DNA from: Bordetella flabilis
Lineage (GTDB): Bacteria > Pseudomonadota > Gammaproteobacteria > Burkholderiales > Burkholderiaceae_B
DNA length: 64,000 bases
Direction of reading: 5' to 3'
Assembly: GCF_001676725.1 (NCBI RefSeq)
Contig: NZ_CP016172.1
Coordinates: forward strand, 1,488,001-1,552,000
Both the position numbers and the translations under genes were made by a program. The stretch's first letter is position 1. Each line of letters begins with the position of its first letter. Positions 33,391 to 41,666 of this stretch are shown piece by piece. The notes below the pieces were generated by a model. It was given only the letters and a program-made list of their open reading frames with translations. It did no database searches and was not told the origin of the DNA.

Positions 33391-33534
33391 GTTGCCGAAG
33401 GGGCCCCTGGCCGTTGACGGCGCCGCCTACCATTTCCGTCCAAGTATCACGTTTCTTTTAACTTCACGTGAGGACTTGGCGAACGAGGTCCGTCCACAAT
33501 GCCGCCCAGCGAATGAACTTTTCCTGGAGGGGCA

Positions 33535-34158
33535 ATGTCGACAATCGCCAAGCTGTCCAGCCCATCACCGGCCAGGCCGGTGATCCAGCCGGGCTGGCTG
33601 CGCGCCACGCACTGGCTTAACGTGCTGGCCGTCATCATCATGGTCATGAGCGGCTGGCGCGTCTATAACGCCTCCCCCTTGTTCGCGTTCCGCTTTCCGG
33701 ACGCGTACACCCTGGGTGGATGGCTGGGGGGCGCGCTGCAATGGCATTTCGCCGGGATGTGGCTGCTGGCTGTCAATGGCCTGTTGTACCTGGGGGCCAA
33801 TCTGGCCAGCGGCAGGATGGCGCGCCGCTTTTTCCCGCTGTCGCCGCGAGGCGTGCTGCGCGACGGCATCGAGGCGGTGCGCGGCAAGCTGTCGCATGCG
33901 GATCCGCGCCACTACAACCAGGTCCAGCGCGCCGCCTACCTCTTCGTGATCCTGGATCTCGCAGCCCTCGTGGTGTCCGGGCTGGCCATCTGGAAGCCGG
34001 TGCAATTCGGCGTGCTCAGCGCGCTGCTCGGAGGCTATGAGTTCGGACGCCGTATCCATTTCGTCGCGATGTCGCTGCTGGTGGCGTTCATCGTCGTGCA
34101 TGTCGTGATGGTGGCGCTGGTGCCCCGCACGCTGCGCACCATGGTCACCGGCCGCTAA
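33535..34158 (+). CDS. Cytochrome b (b561/Ni-hydrogenase type) membrane subunit
   Basis: A 207-residue integral membrane protein with four likely helices (about 25-42, 68-90, 130-150 and 175-198). Histidines suited to haem b ligation occur in ATHWLNVL, WHFAGMW and RRIHFVAMSLLVAFIVVHVVM. This build is that of cytochrome b561-like subunits which pass quinol electrons to a periplasmic redox partner. GGAGGGG precedes the ATG. The next gene, 10 bases on, encodes a Tat-exported sulfite-oxidase-fold protein, so the pair likely forms a membrane-linked oxidoreductase, comparable in principle to MsrPQ or YedYZ. Confidence 0.85.
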   Translation: MSTIAKLSSPSPARPVIQPGWLRATHWLNVLAVIIMVMSGWRVYNASPLFAFRFPDAYTLGGWLGGALQWHFAGMWLLAVNGLLYLGANLASGRMARRFFPLSPRGVLRDGIEAVRGKLSHADPRHYNQVQRAAYLFVILDLAALVVSGLAIWKPVQFGVLSALLGGYEFGRRIHFVAMSLLVAFIVVHVVMVALVPRTLRTMVTGR

Positions 34159-34168
34159 GGGGATGGCC

Positions 34169-34957
34169 ATGGTATTCAAGCGCGGCATCGACACGTCGGT
34201 CGACGGTGAAGGGGTATTGAAAGAGGCGCGGAAGATCCTGGCATCGAGGGTCGCCGAGCCGACCCGACGCGCCTTCCTGACCCGTGGGCTTACGCTGGGC
34301 GGCCTGGCGATGCTGTCCGGTTGTTCGCTGGACGACAACGAAAGCGTGGGCAAGGCATTGACGGCCATATCGCGCTGGAACGACCGCGTGCAGGGAGCCA
34401 TATTCGAGCCCACCTCGATGGCGCCGACCTACCCGGAATCGATGATCACCCGGCCCTTTCCCTTCAATGCCTTCTACGACATCGACCAGGCTCCCACCGT
34501 GCACGAGGCGGACTATCGCCTTGAAGTCACGGGCCAGGTCGCGGACAGGAAGGCATGGCGGCTGGAGGAGTTGCGCGCGATGGCGCAGACCGACCAGATC
34601 ACGCGGCATATCTGCGTCGAGGGCTGGAGCGCCATTGGCCGCTGGGGCGGCGTGCGGTTTGCCGACTTCCTGCGGCGCGTGGGCGCCGACACCTCGGCCA
34701 AATACGTCGGCTTCAAGTGCGCCGACGACTACTACACCAGTATCGATATGCCCACGGCGCTGCATCCGCAGACGCTGCTGGCCCTGACCTATGACGGGAA
34801 GACATTGCCGCGCGAATACGGCTTCCCGATGAAGCTGAGGATTCCGACCAAGCTTGGCTACAAGAACCCCAAGCATATCCAGGCCATTTTCGTGACCAAC
34901 ACCTTCCCGGGCGGATATTGGGAAGACCAGGGCTACAACTGGTTTGGCGGAAGTTGA
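34169..34957 (+). CDS. Tat-exported molybdopterin oxidoreductase, sulfite oxidase fold, probable lipoprotein
   Basis: A 262-residue protein. The twin-arginine signal TRRAFLTRGLTLGGL is followed by a lipobox-like LSGC (Cys52), so it may be a lipid-anchored Tat substrate. The sulfite-oxidase fold is seen in FNAFYDIDQAPTVHEADYRLEVTG and in ICVEGWSAIGRWGGV, where Cys149 is the expected molybdenum ligand. The C-terminal MKLRIPTKLGYKNPKHI is also characteristic. I prefer ATG 34169, 6 bases after AAGGGG, over ATG 34163, which abuts it. It pairs with the upstream cytochrome b. The substrate is unknown; related proteins reduce sulfoxides or oxidize sulfite. Confidence 0.87.
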   Translation: MVFKRGIDTSVDGEGVLKEARKILASRVAEPTRRAFLTRGLTLGGLAMLSGCSLDDNESVGKALTAISRWNDRVQGAIFEPTSMAPTYPESMITRPFPFNAFYDIDQAPTVHEADYRLEVTGQVADRKAWRLEELRAMAQTDQITRHICVEGWSAIGRWGGVRFADFLRRVGADTSAKYVGFKCADDYYTSIDMPTALHPQTLLALTYDGKTLPREYGFPMKLRIPTKLGYKNPKHIQAIFVTNTFPGGYWEDQGYNWFGGS

Positions 34958-35018
34958 TTTTCACCGCGCGGACTTGCTGCGCATTCACAACCACGATGAT
35001 CCACGAGGGAGTTACACC

Positions 35019-35312
35019 ATGAAGAAGTATTCCGCTGCTGTTCTGTCGGTCTGCCTGGCGCTGGGCGCCGGTACGGCCTACGCCGCCGACGCCATGAAGC
35101 ACGATTCCATGGGCAAGGGCGACGCCATGAAGCACGATTCCATGGGCAAGGGCGATGCCATGGGCAAGGGTGACGCGATGGGCAAGGGAGACGCCATGGG
35201 CAAGGGCGATGCCATGGGCAAGGGCGACGCGATGGGCAAGGGAGACGCCATGGGCAAGGGAGACGCCATGGGCAAGGGCGATGCCATGGGCAAGGATGCG
35301 ATGAAGAAGTAA
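35019..35312 (+). CDS. Secreted Met/Lys/Asp repeat protein (MXKDX-like)
   Basis: A 97-residue protein with a clean signal peptide (MKKYSAAVLSVCLALGAGTAYA) and a mature part made almost only of MKHDS and MGKGDA repeats. It resembles the pentapeptide MXKDX repeat proteins known from beta-proteobacteria, but here a hexapeptide unit dominates. GAGGGAG precedes the ATG by about 8 bases. The gene follows the Mo-oxidoreductase by 61 bases and a terminator lies after it, so it appears to belong to that operon. Alternating Met, Asp and Lys could bind metal or scavenge oxidants. The function is unknown. Confidence 0.8.
   Translation: MKKYSAAVLSVCLALGAGTAYAADAMKHDSMGKGDAMKHDSMGKGDAMGKGDAMGKGDAMGKGDAMGKGDAMGKGDAMGKGDAMGKGDAMGKDAMKK
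35083..35303 (+). repeat. 18-base coding tandem repeat (ATGGGCAAGGGCGACGCC type)
   Basis: About ten near-identical 18-base units with third-position variation (GACGCC, GATGCC, GACGCG) encode the MGKGDA repeat. The unit keeps frame, so copy number can vary between strains without disrupting the gene. Confidence 0.85.
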
Positions 35313-35337
35313 TTTCCAGCGAGTACGGGAACGGGAG

Positions 35338-35362
35338 AAGGCGGCACCGGCCGCCTTTTCCT
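35338..35362. terminator. Bidirectional rho-independent terminator
   Basis: AAGGCGG (35338-35344) pairs with CCGCCTT (35351-35357) around a 6-base loop, followed by TTCCTTTTT. It lies between the convergent repeat-protein and AhpD-like genes. Confidence 0.75.
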
Positions 35363-35384
35363 TTTTCCGTTTCATTTCTCCGGA

Positions 35385-35924
35385 TTACTGCACCGGCGGG
35401 AAATCGAGTTCGGTGTCGTTGATCCGATTGAAGGTGTTGGTGAAAGTGATCAAGGCGATGGTCAGCGCGATATCGGCCAATTGCGCATCGGTGTAGCCCG
35501 CGGCGCGAATGGTGTCCACCTCGTTTTGCGCGATGGTGCCGCGGCTTTGCTGCAGCACGCGCACAAAGCGCACGAGCGCATCGCGCTTGGCGTCTCCGGT
35601 CGGTTCACCGGCGCGGATGCTGCGCAGCACGTCGGGAGAGAGGCCAGCGAGCTTGCCGATCATGCTGTGGGCTGCGACACAATAGTCGCAACCGCTCAAT
35701 TCGCTCATCAAAAGCTTGATGGTCTCCAGGTCATGCCGGGTGAGGCTTGCCGCGCCCAGCACCGCTTCGGCGTCCAGCACGGCAGACAGCGATTGCGGCG
35801 CCAGGTAGCCCAGCGTGGCGTACAGGTTCGGCAGCTTGCCGCCCGCGCTTTTCTTGATTCTGGCGTAGAGGTCGGCGGTGGCGCCGGTGGCGGTTTCGAC
35901 TGCGGGGATGGCGATGCGGCTCAT
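35385..35924 (-). CDS. AhpD-like (carboxymuconolactone decarboxylase family) protein
   Basis: A 179-residue helical protein with the AhpD-type active site CDYCVAAH (Cys79, Cys82, His86). Such proteins reduce peroxides or other thiol-linked substrates. Length and pattern (SELSGCDYCVAAHSMIGKLAGLS) fit alkylhydroperoxidase-like proteins rather than true decarboxylases. AAGGA lies 7 bases before the ATG. It is divergent from an AraC regulator, a common arrangement where the regulator controls this gene. Confidence 0.88.
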   Translation of the reverse strand: MSRIAIPAVETATGATADLYARIKKSAGGKLPNLYATLGYLAPQSLSAVLDAEAVLGAASLTRHDLETIKLLMSELSGCDYCVAAHSMIGKLAGLSPDVLRSIRAGEPTGDAKRDALVRFVRVLQQSRGTIAQNEVDTIRAAGYTDAQLADIALTIALITFTNTFNRINDTELDFPPVQ

Positions 35925-36062
35925 GATGGATTCCTTCGGTTGAGGGTTGGATCCAGGTTTTGGATCAGGTAATGAGCCTCCACTGTAAAGTCACGGATTG
36001 AGCTTGCCGAGCCTTTATCTCCTCATTAAGATGCTCAATAGTTTCATTTGACGGGAAAGGCC

Positions 36063-37040
36063 ATGCTGCAGCGTGACTGGCTCAGCCAACTGCTGGACAT
36101 GATGACCGTGACCGGTCAGCTGGAAATCCGCTGTGCCTATGGCGCGCCGTGGCGCATCGCGCAAGGGCCATCCAGGGCGGGAGACATTCCCTACCACGTT
36201 GTCCTCTCCGGCACTGCCGTCCTGGAGGATCCGCGGGACGGCAGCACTCGCCAGCTGGGCGCCGGCGATATCCTGCTGTTGCCGCACGGGTCGCCGCATC
36301 TCCTGCACGACGGCAGCGGCCGCCGGCCGTCGCCCGCGCGCGACAGGGCAGGGGCCTGCCTGACCGTGAGCGAGAACGCCGGCAAGGGCGCGCGCCTGGA
36401 TATGCTGTGCGGAAGGATCTTCGTCGCGCCGCCTAACGATCGCCTGGTCCGCGATTACCTGCCCGCCAGCCTGGTGGTGCCGGCGGCCATGCCTGGACAG
36501 GCGGGCGCGAGCCTGCCACCGGCGCACCTGTCGGCGCTGGTCGGGCTCATGCAGGCGGAGGCGCATGCGGACACGGTGGGCGGCTACGCGATGTTGAACG
36601 CCTTATCGTGTGCGCTGTTCACGCTGGTATTGCGGGCAGCCAGCGAAGCGGCCCCGCCGATGGGCCTGTTGGCCCTGGCCGGGCAACCCAGGCTGGCGCC
36701 CGCTTTGTCCGCCATGTTCGCCGACCCCGCGAAGCCGTGGACCTTGCCGGAGTTGGCCGGTCTGTGCAGCATGTCGCGCGCGACCTTCATGCGGCGCTTC
36801 CAGGACAAGCTGGGCCGCTCCGCCTACGATCTGCTGACCGATATCCGCATGAGCCGCGCGGCGGAGGCCTTGAAGAACCCGGCCATCAGCACGGAAGCCG
36901 TCGCCGCATTCGTCGGCTACCAGTCCGTGGCGGCGTTCAGGCGCGCCTTCGCCGGGCGGATGGGAATGACGCCCGGCCAGTGGCGGCGCGGGGTCAGCCC
37001 TCCGCCGGCTGTCCCCAGCCTTGCGGCAGCCCTTGCGTAA
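36063..37040 (+). CDS. AraC-family transcription regulator (cupin-type sensor)
   Basis: A 325-residue protein. The N-terminal 180 residues form a cupin-like sensor (YHVVLSGTAVLEDP, LGAGDILLLPHGSPHLLHDG). The C-terminal 110 residues carry two HTH motifs of the AraC type: WTLPELAGLCSMSRATFMRRFQDKLG and STEAVAAFVGYQSVAAFRRAFAGRMGMTPGQWRR. ATG 36063 follows GGGAAAGG; a TTG at 36048 is possible. It is divergent from the AhpD-like gene. Its 3' end overlaps the convergent ABC-transporter ATPase gene by 47 bases. Confidence 0.9.
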   Translation: MLQRDWLSQLLDMMTVTGQLEIRCAYGAPWRIAQGPSRAGDIPYHVVLSGTAVLEDPRDGSTRQLGAGDILLLPHGSPHLLHDGSGRRPSPARDRAGACLTVSENAGKGARLDMLCGRIFVAPPNDRLVRDYLPASLVVPAAMPGQAGASLPPAHLSALVGLMQAEAHADTVGGYAMLNALSCALFTLVLRAASEAAPPMGLLALAGQPRLAPALSAMFADPAKPWTLPELAGLCSMSRATFMRRFQDKLGRSAYDLLTDIRMSRAAEALKNPAISTEAVAAFVGYQSVAAFRRAFAGRMGMTPGQWRRGVSPPPAVPSLAAALA

Positions 37041-37773
37041 GGGTGGCAACGAACTCGGCGGTCCGGGGCTGGCGCGGGCGCGTAAAGATGTCCTGGGCGG
37101 CGCCGGCTTCGACGACCTCGCCGTTCTCGAGGAACACTACATGGTGGGCGATGCTGGCCGCCAGCCGCAGATCGTGCGTGGCCATCAGCATGGTCATGCC
37201 TTCGCGCGCGAGCTGGCTCAGTACGTCCACCACTTCGGCCGCCAGGCCGGGGTCGAGAGCGGAAGTCGGCTCGTCGCACAGCATGACCCGCGGCGAGGGC
37301 GCCAGGGCGCGTGCGATGGCGACGCGTTGCTGCTGCCCGCCCGACAGCGTGATGGGCCAGGCGTCGGCTTTTTCGAGCATGCCTACCTTGGCAAGCAGCT
37401 CGCGCGCGCGCTCGGCCGCGCGTGCCTGCGGCCATCGCTGGACCGTGACCAGGCCTTCCATCACGTTCTCGAGGACGTTGCGGTGGGGGAAAAGCTGGAA
37501 ATTCTGGAACACCATGCCGGTCTGCCGGCGCACGCTCTGGATGGCCGCGGTGGACGTGCGCGCGCCGGCCTTGAACGAGACGCGCGCGTCGCCCAATTCC
37601 AGCTCGCCGGATTCCGGGATCTCCAGCAGATTCACGCAACGCAGCAGCGTGCTCTTGCCGCTGCCGGAAGGTCCGATCAGCGCCGTGACGCTGCCTTCAG
37701 GCACGGCAAGGTCCACGCCCTTGAGGACGTGCAGCGCGCCGAAATGTTTATGGATGCCAGCCAGCCGGATCAT
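36994..37773 (-). CDS. Amino-acid ABC transporter ATP-binding protein (PAAT family)
   Basis: A 259-residue ATPase with Walker A GPSGSGKS, Q-loop VFQNFQLFPH, signature LSGGQQQR, Walker B VMLCDEPTSALD and H-loop ATHD. The sequence is that of polar-amino-acid uptake ATPases. It overlaps the permease gene by 4 bases, and the receptor gene lies upstream, forming a three-gene importer operon. The C-terminal tail is coded on the strand opposite the end of the AraC gene. Confidence 0.93.
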   Translation of the reverse strand: MIRLAGIHKHFGALHVLKGVDLAVPEGSVTALIGPSGSGKSTLLRCVNLLEIPESGELELGDARVSFKAGARTSTAAIQSVRRQTGMVFQNFQLFPHRNVLENVMEGLVTVQRWPQARAAERARELLAKVGMLEKADAWPITLSGGQQQRVAIARALAPSPRVMLCDEPTSALDPGLAAEVVDVLSQLAREGMTMLMATHDLRLAASIAHHVVFLENGEVVEAGAAQDIFTRPRQPRTAEFVATLTQGLPQGWGQPAEG

Positions 37774-38450
37774 TGCTGCTTCCCGGCGAAGAGGGCGTGC
37801 TTGCCAAAACGCTTTTCCAGCCGCACCTGGGCCGACGAAAGCACCGTGCTGAAGACCAGATAGATCAGCGCCGCTTCGGTGTACAGGATGAGCGGCTCGT
37901 AAGTCACGGCGGCGATGCGTTGGGCGGCCTGGAAAATCTCGGGCACCGTCAGCACGGCGGCGAGCGAGGTGTCCTTGACCAGGGCAATGAAGGAGTTCGA
38001 CAAGGGCGGCACCGATACGCGCGCCGCCTGGGGCAGGATGGTGCGCCGTATCGCCTGCCAGCGCGTCATGCTGAGCGAATACGCCGCTTCCCACTGCCCC
38101 TTGGGGATCGATTCGATGGCGCCCCGGATGACCTCGGAGTTATAGGCGCCGACGTTCAGCGTGAAGCCGATGAGCGCGGCCGGCAGCGGGTCGAGCACGA
38201 TGCCGATACTAGGCAGCCCGTAGAAAATGACGAACAGCTGCACCAGCAGCGGTGTGCCGCGGATCAGCCATACGTAGAAGCGGACGACGGCCACGGCGGG
38301 CCGGGGGCCGAACAGCCGTACCAGCGCGACCACGAAGGCCAGCAGCAGGCCGGCGGCGAAGGAGATAAGCGTCAGCGGGACGGTGAAGACCAGCCCCGCA
38401 CGAAGCAGGGGCCAGAATGAGTCGAGCATCAGCTGCAGCCAGGCCGGCAC
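37770..38450 (-). CDS. Amino-acid ABC transporter permease (cystine/polar type)
   Basis: A 226-residue permease with about five membrane helices and the EAA loop SIPKGQWEAAYSLSMTRWQAIRRTILPQAARV that contacts the ATPase. It starts at GTG 38450 with AAGGAAG 8 bases upstream. It lies 29 bases after the receptor gene. Sequence style (YecS/TcyL-like) suggests cystine or another polar amino acid as substrate. Confidence 0.92.
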   Translation of the reverse strand: MPAWLQLMLDSFWPLLRAGLVFTVPLTLISFAAGLLLAFVVALVRLFGPRPAVAVVRFYVWLIRGTPLLVQLFVIFYGLPSIGIVLDPLPAALIGFTLNVGAYNSEVIRGAIESIPKGQWEAAYSLSMTRWQAIRRTILPQAARVSVPPLSNSFIALVKDTSLAAVLTVPEIFQAAQRIAAVTYEPLILYTEAALIYLVFSTVLSSAQVRLEKRFGKHALFAGKQQ

Positions 38451-38479
38451 GGCGTCGCTTCCTTGGTGCCAGGGCAGGG

Positions 38480-39265
38480 TCAGCGCGGGGACGCGGAGAT
38501 ATCCGTACCGAAGTACTTCTCCGAGATTTTCTTGTACGTGCCGTCCGCCTTCATGTCGGTCAGCGCCTTGTTGATCGCGGCGACCAGGTCAGGATTGCCC
38601 TTGCGAAGCAGCACCCCCGACTCGCTGAATTCGGCGCTCTTGTCGCTGGCGGCGATCCGCACCTTGGCGTCCGGCTTGTGCTTCTTGAAATCGAGGAAGG
38701 ACAGGTTGTCGTTGATCGTCGCATCGACGCGTCCCGACAGCAGCAGGTCGATGGCTTCGTTGAAACCCTGCACGCCCACCACCTGGGCGCCATGCTGCTG
38801 CGCCAGCTTGCCGAAATTGCTCGTCAGCGTGTTGGCGGATCGCTTGCCTTTCAAGTCGGCGAACGACTTGATTGCGGTGTTGTCGTTGCGGACGATCAAT
38901 ACCGCTTGCGATGCGATATAGGGCTCGGAGAAATCGTATTTGGCCTTGCGCGCGTCGGTGATGCCGACCTGGTTGATCACGGCGTCATAGCGGCCCGCGT
39001 CCAGTCCGGCGATCAGGCCGTCCCACTTGCCTTCAACGAAGTTGGGCTTGACGCCCAGCCGCTTGGCGATCTCGCGGCCGATGTCGACATCGAAGCCGGT
39101 CAGGCCGGACGCGTCGTGATAGCTGAACGGGGCATAGGTACCTTCGGTGCCTATCCGCATGACGCCGGCCGATTTGATCTGCGCCAGGTCGGACTGGGCA
39201 TGAGCGGCCGAGAGGCCGGCACACAGCAGCAGCGCGCCCAGCATGATCGAGGTTATCCGTTTCAT
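38480..39265 (-). CDS. Amino-acid ABC transporter periplasmic receptor (FliY/TcyJ-like)
   Basis: A 261-residue class 3 solute receptor with signal peptide ([23 protein letters not shown]). The core [38 protein letters not shown] and [24 protein letters not shown] matches cystine-binding FliY/TcyJ proteins. It is the first gene of the leftward importer operon. ATG 39265 begins the signal peptide; a TTG start 8 codons upstream is less likely. Confidence 0.92.
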   Translation of the reverse strand: MKRITSIMLGALLLCAGLSAAHAQSDLAQIKSAGVMRIGTEGTYAPFSYHDASGLTGFDVDIGREIAKRLGVKPNFVEGKWDGLIAGLDAGRYDAVINQVGITDARKAKYDFSEPYIASQAVLIVRNDNTAIKSFADLKGKRSANTLTSNFGKLAQQHGAQVVGVQGFNEAIDLLLSGRVDATINDNLSFLDFKKHKPDAKVRIAASDKSAEFSESGVLLRKGNPDLVAAINKALTDMKADGTYKKISEKYFGTDISASPR

Positions 39266-39629
39266 CTCGTGCTCCACATACGGTATCAAAAGGGGGACGG
39301 GTAGGACTCATCCGACGTGCACTGTATCAGGGCGCCTATTTTTCCACAAAGCATATGGCGGCGTAACAATATTCCAAGCGGTAATAAACAAAGCGCGAGG
39401 CGGCGATCCCTCGATGTCCGAGTCGAGAGCCGGCCAGCTTGCCGCCCGAAAGCGATCGCCGGCACGACTCCTCTTCGGATGGCGGCATTCGGACAATGTC
39501 GAATCAATGGCGATCACTGTAAGCTCGCGGTCAGCTGGTGGCCCGGCCTGCGTCCTTGCAATGCGCGGCCCCCATGCTTCCCGGTTCCCTTATCCCCCGT
39601 CAACTGCCTTTGCTCTGGAGGTTTCTTTC
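39266..39629. other. Divergent promoter region between ABC importer and YceI genes
   Basis: No gene is supported in these 364 bases. The part at 39330-39400 is notably AT-richer (ATTTTTCCACAAAGCATATGG, TAACAATATTCC) and is a likely promoter area. No specific operator could be fixed. Confidence 0.5.
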
Positions 39630-40211
39630 ATGCGCTGTCTGAATCTATCCCGCGTCGTATTGGGCGCGGTCCTGCTGCCGGTGGCCGCCGTGGCCGATCC
39701 GGTGAAGTACGAACTGGATCCCGATCACACCTTTCCCAGCTTCGAGGCGGACCATTTCGGCGGCGCGTCCATCTGGCGCGGCAAGTTCAACAAGACGCAG
39801 GGTACGGTGGTGCTGGACGCGCAGGCCGGCAGCGGGACGGTGGACGTGACGATCGACCTCGCCTCGGTGAACACCGGTCACGCCAAGCTCGACGAGAACC
39901 TCCGGTCGGAGAAGTTTTTCGACATCGCGCGATATCCCACGGCGACCTACAAGGGCAACCAGGTGCGGTTCAAAGAGGGCAAGCCGGTGGAAGTCGACGG
40001 CACCTTCACGCTGCATGGCGTATCCCGTCCGCTAACCCTGCGGCTGCTTTCCTTCAAGTGCTATCAGAATCCCATGCTGAAGAAGGAGGTGTGCGGGACG
40101 GAAGCCACGGCCACCTTCGATCGCAGCGATTTCGGGGTTGCGGCCGGCAAGGAATACGGATTCGATATGAAGACCGTCCTGCACATTCAGGCGGAAGGCG
40201 TGCGCCAGTAG
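39630..40211 (+). CDS. YceI-family periplasmic lipid-binding protein
   Basis: A 193-residue secreted beta-barrel protein. The signal peptide ends near VAAVA-DP. The mature part begins [33 protein letters not shown] and keeps the YceI blocks [31 protein letters not shown] and [14 protein letters not shown]. Members bind polyisoprenoids or similar hydrophobic molecules. The ATG follows CTGGAGG at 8-base spacing. A terminator lies downstream at 40280. Confidence 0.92.
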   Translation: MRCLNLSRVVLGAVLLPVAAVADPVKYELDPDHTFPSFEADHFGGASIWRGKFNKTQGTVVLDAQAGSGTVDVTIDLASVNTGHAKLDENLRSEKFFDIARYPTATYKGNQVRFKEGKPVEVDGTFTLHGVSRPLTLRLLSFKCYQNPMLKKEVCGTEATATFDRSDFGVAAGKEYGFDMKTVLHIQAEGVRQ

Positions 40212-40279
40212 CGCGGAGGTGTCGCCCGAGGTAGGGCGCGGGTCCTGCGCTTATACTGCGGCCCAGTCCGTTATCAGGA

Positions 40280-40308
40280 AGCTCCATCGCCCAGATGGGG
40301 CTTTTTGT
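40280..40308 (+). terminator. Rho-independent terminator after YceI
   Basis: AGCTCCATC (40280-40288) pairs with GATGGGGCT (40294-40302), one T-G pair included, around a 5-base loop, then TTTTTG. It lies about 70 bases after the YceI stop. Confidence 0.8.
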
Positions 40309-40372
40309 TTTCCCGCCGTGGGACCGCACGGCGTAACGGACGCCGTTCGCTGACTCGCCGTTTCCGCCTTCG

Positions 40373-41599
40373 ATGACCCCGCGTCTACGCATTTCGCCAC
40401 ACTCGTTCGCCTTCATCCTTTTTTGCGGCGCGCTGGCGGCGTTCGCCTCGTTGTCCATCGACGTCGGTTTGCCGGCTTTTGGGGCCGTGGCCCGCGACCT
40501 GGGTACCGGCCCGGCCCGCGTGGCGATGAGCCTTAGCATTTTTTTCGTCGGCTTCGCCATCGCGCCGCTGGTGTACGGTCCGCTCTCGGACCGCTGGGGA
40601 CGCCGGCCGTTATTGCTGTTCGGCTGCGCCCTTTATACGCTCGGCGGCGCCGGATGCACGTTCTCCGGCTCCATCTCCACCTTCCTGCTTTGGCGCCTGG
40701 TCCAAGGCGCCGGCGCGGGAGCGGGGTCGGTGCTGGCCATGAGCCTGGTGCGGGACCATTTCGAGGGCGCGCGCGTGCGTCAACTGCTGTCGCACATCGC
40801 CGTCATACGCGTCATCGCGCCCATGGTGGCGCCGTCGGTGGGCGCCTTCCTGCTGGACATCGGCAACTGGCGCTGGATCTACGCCATGATGACCGTGGCC
40901 GGCATGGTGATGCTGGCCGTGGTGTGGCTGGGCCTGGAAGAATCCGCGCCGCGCCTGCGGCATCCCGTGGGGCAGCGGCCGCCGCCCGCGCCGGTGGCAC
41001 GCGCCTACCTGGCCTTGTTGCGCAAGCCGGCGTGCCTGGCCTACATGATGATCTGCGCGCTGGGCTTCGGCAGCCATTTCGCCTACGTGACGGGCTCTTC
41101 GCTGGTGCTCATGGAGGTGCTGGGGATGTCCCCGCGGTCGTTCGGCCTGCTGTTCGGCCTGGGCGCCTGCGGCATCATGCTGGCATCCTACCTGAGCGGC
41201 AGGATGGCGGGGTATGTCTCCGGCGACCGGCTGATCCAGGTGGGCTTGAGCATCGCCTTGTGCTCGGCGCTGGTCATGCTGGTGCTTACGCTGGCGCATG
41301 CCGTCACGGCGTGGAACCTGGCGCCGTTCTTCATCGTTAATGCGTTCTGTTATGGGCTTATCACGCCGAGCACCCAGCAAGGGGCCTTGCAGCCGCTGCG
41401 CGAGATGGCCGGCGCGGCCGCCGCCATGATGAACGCCTTGATGATGGGCATCGGCGCCTTTGCCAGCGCGCTGGTCAGCCGCCTGTTCCCCGCCAGCGGC
41501 GTGCTGGCCGTCACGGGCAGCATGGCGGTCTTCTGCGCGCTGGCGCTGGCGGTGTTCCTGGCCATGCGGCGTTTCGCGGGTGGCCCGCCCGCCTTGTAG
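40373..41599 (+). CDS. MFS multidrug exporter, Bcr/CflA type
   Basis: A 408-residue transporter with twelve predicted membrane segments. The DHA1 motif A is in YGPLSDRWGRRPLLLFG, and VQGAGAGAGSVLAMSLVRDHF matches the motif in helix 4-5 of Bcr/CflA drug exporters. Basic loop residues occur where expected. ATG 40373 is preceded by a poor ribosome site. It stands alone between a terminator and the convergent catabolic operon. The substrate is unknown. Confidence 0.9.
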   Translation: MTPRLRISPHSFAFILFCGALAAFASLSIDVGLPAFGAVARDLGTGPARVAMSLSIFFVGFAIAPLVYGPLSDRWGRRPLLLFGCALYTLGGAGCTFSGSISTFLLWRLVQGAGAGAGSVLAMSLVRDHFEGARVRQLLSHIAVIRVIAPMVAPSVGAFLLDIGNWRWIYAMMTVAGMVMLAVVWLGLEESAPRLRHPVGQRPPPAPVARAYLALLRKPACLAYMMICALGFGSHFAYVTGSSLVLMEVLGMSPRSFGLLFGLGACGIMLASYLSGRMAGYVSGDRLIQVGLSIALCSALVMLVLTLAHAVTAWNLAPFFIVNAFCYGLITPSTQQGALQPLREMAGAAAAMMNALMMGIGAFASALVSRLFPASGVLAVTGSMAVFCALALAVFLAMRRFAGGPPAL

Positions 41600-41666
41600 C
41601 GGCGGGCGGGTCCGGCTGCGGCTACCGTGGCCATTGCGCCTGCTCCGCCTGCTTCCACTACCTCGC

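Larger units (their letters stand above)
33228..33534. other. Intergenic region made largely of short tandem repeats
   Basis: No gene is supported. The left two thirds consist of two minisatellite blocks (33245-33292 and 33312-33390). The right part, less GC-rich around 33444-33470 (AAGTATCACGTTTCTTTTAACTTCACGTG), probably holds the promoter of the cytochrome b operon. Confidence 0.55.

Noticed and set aside
35083..35303. Regular repeats that could be mistaken for a CRISPR array
   Set aside because: The units are contiguous, in frame, without unique spacers, and encode the MGKGDA repeat of a secreted protein.
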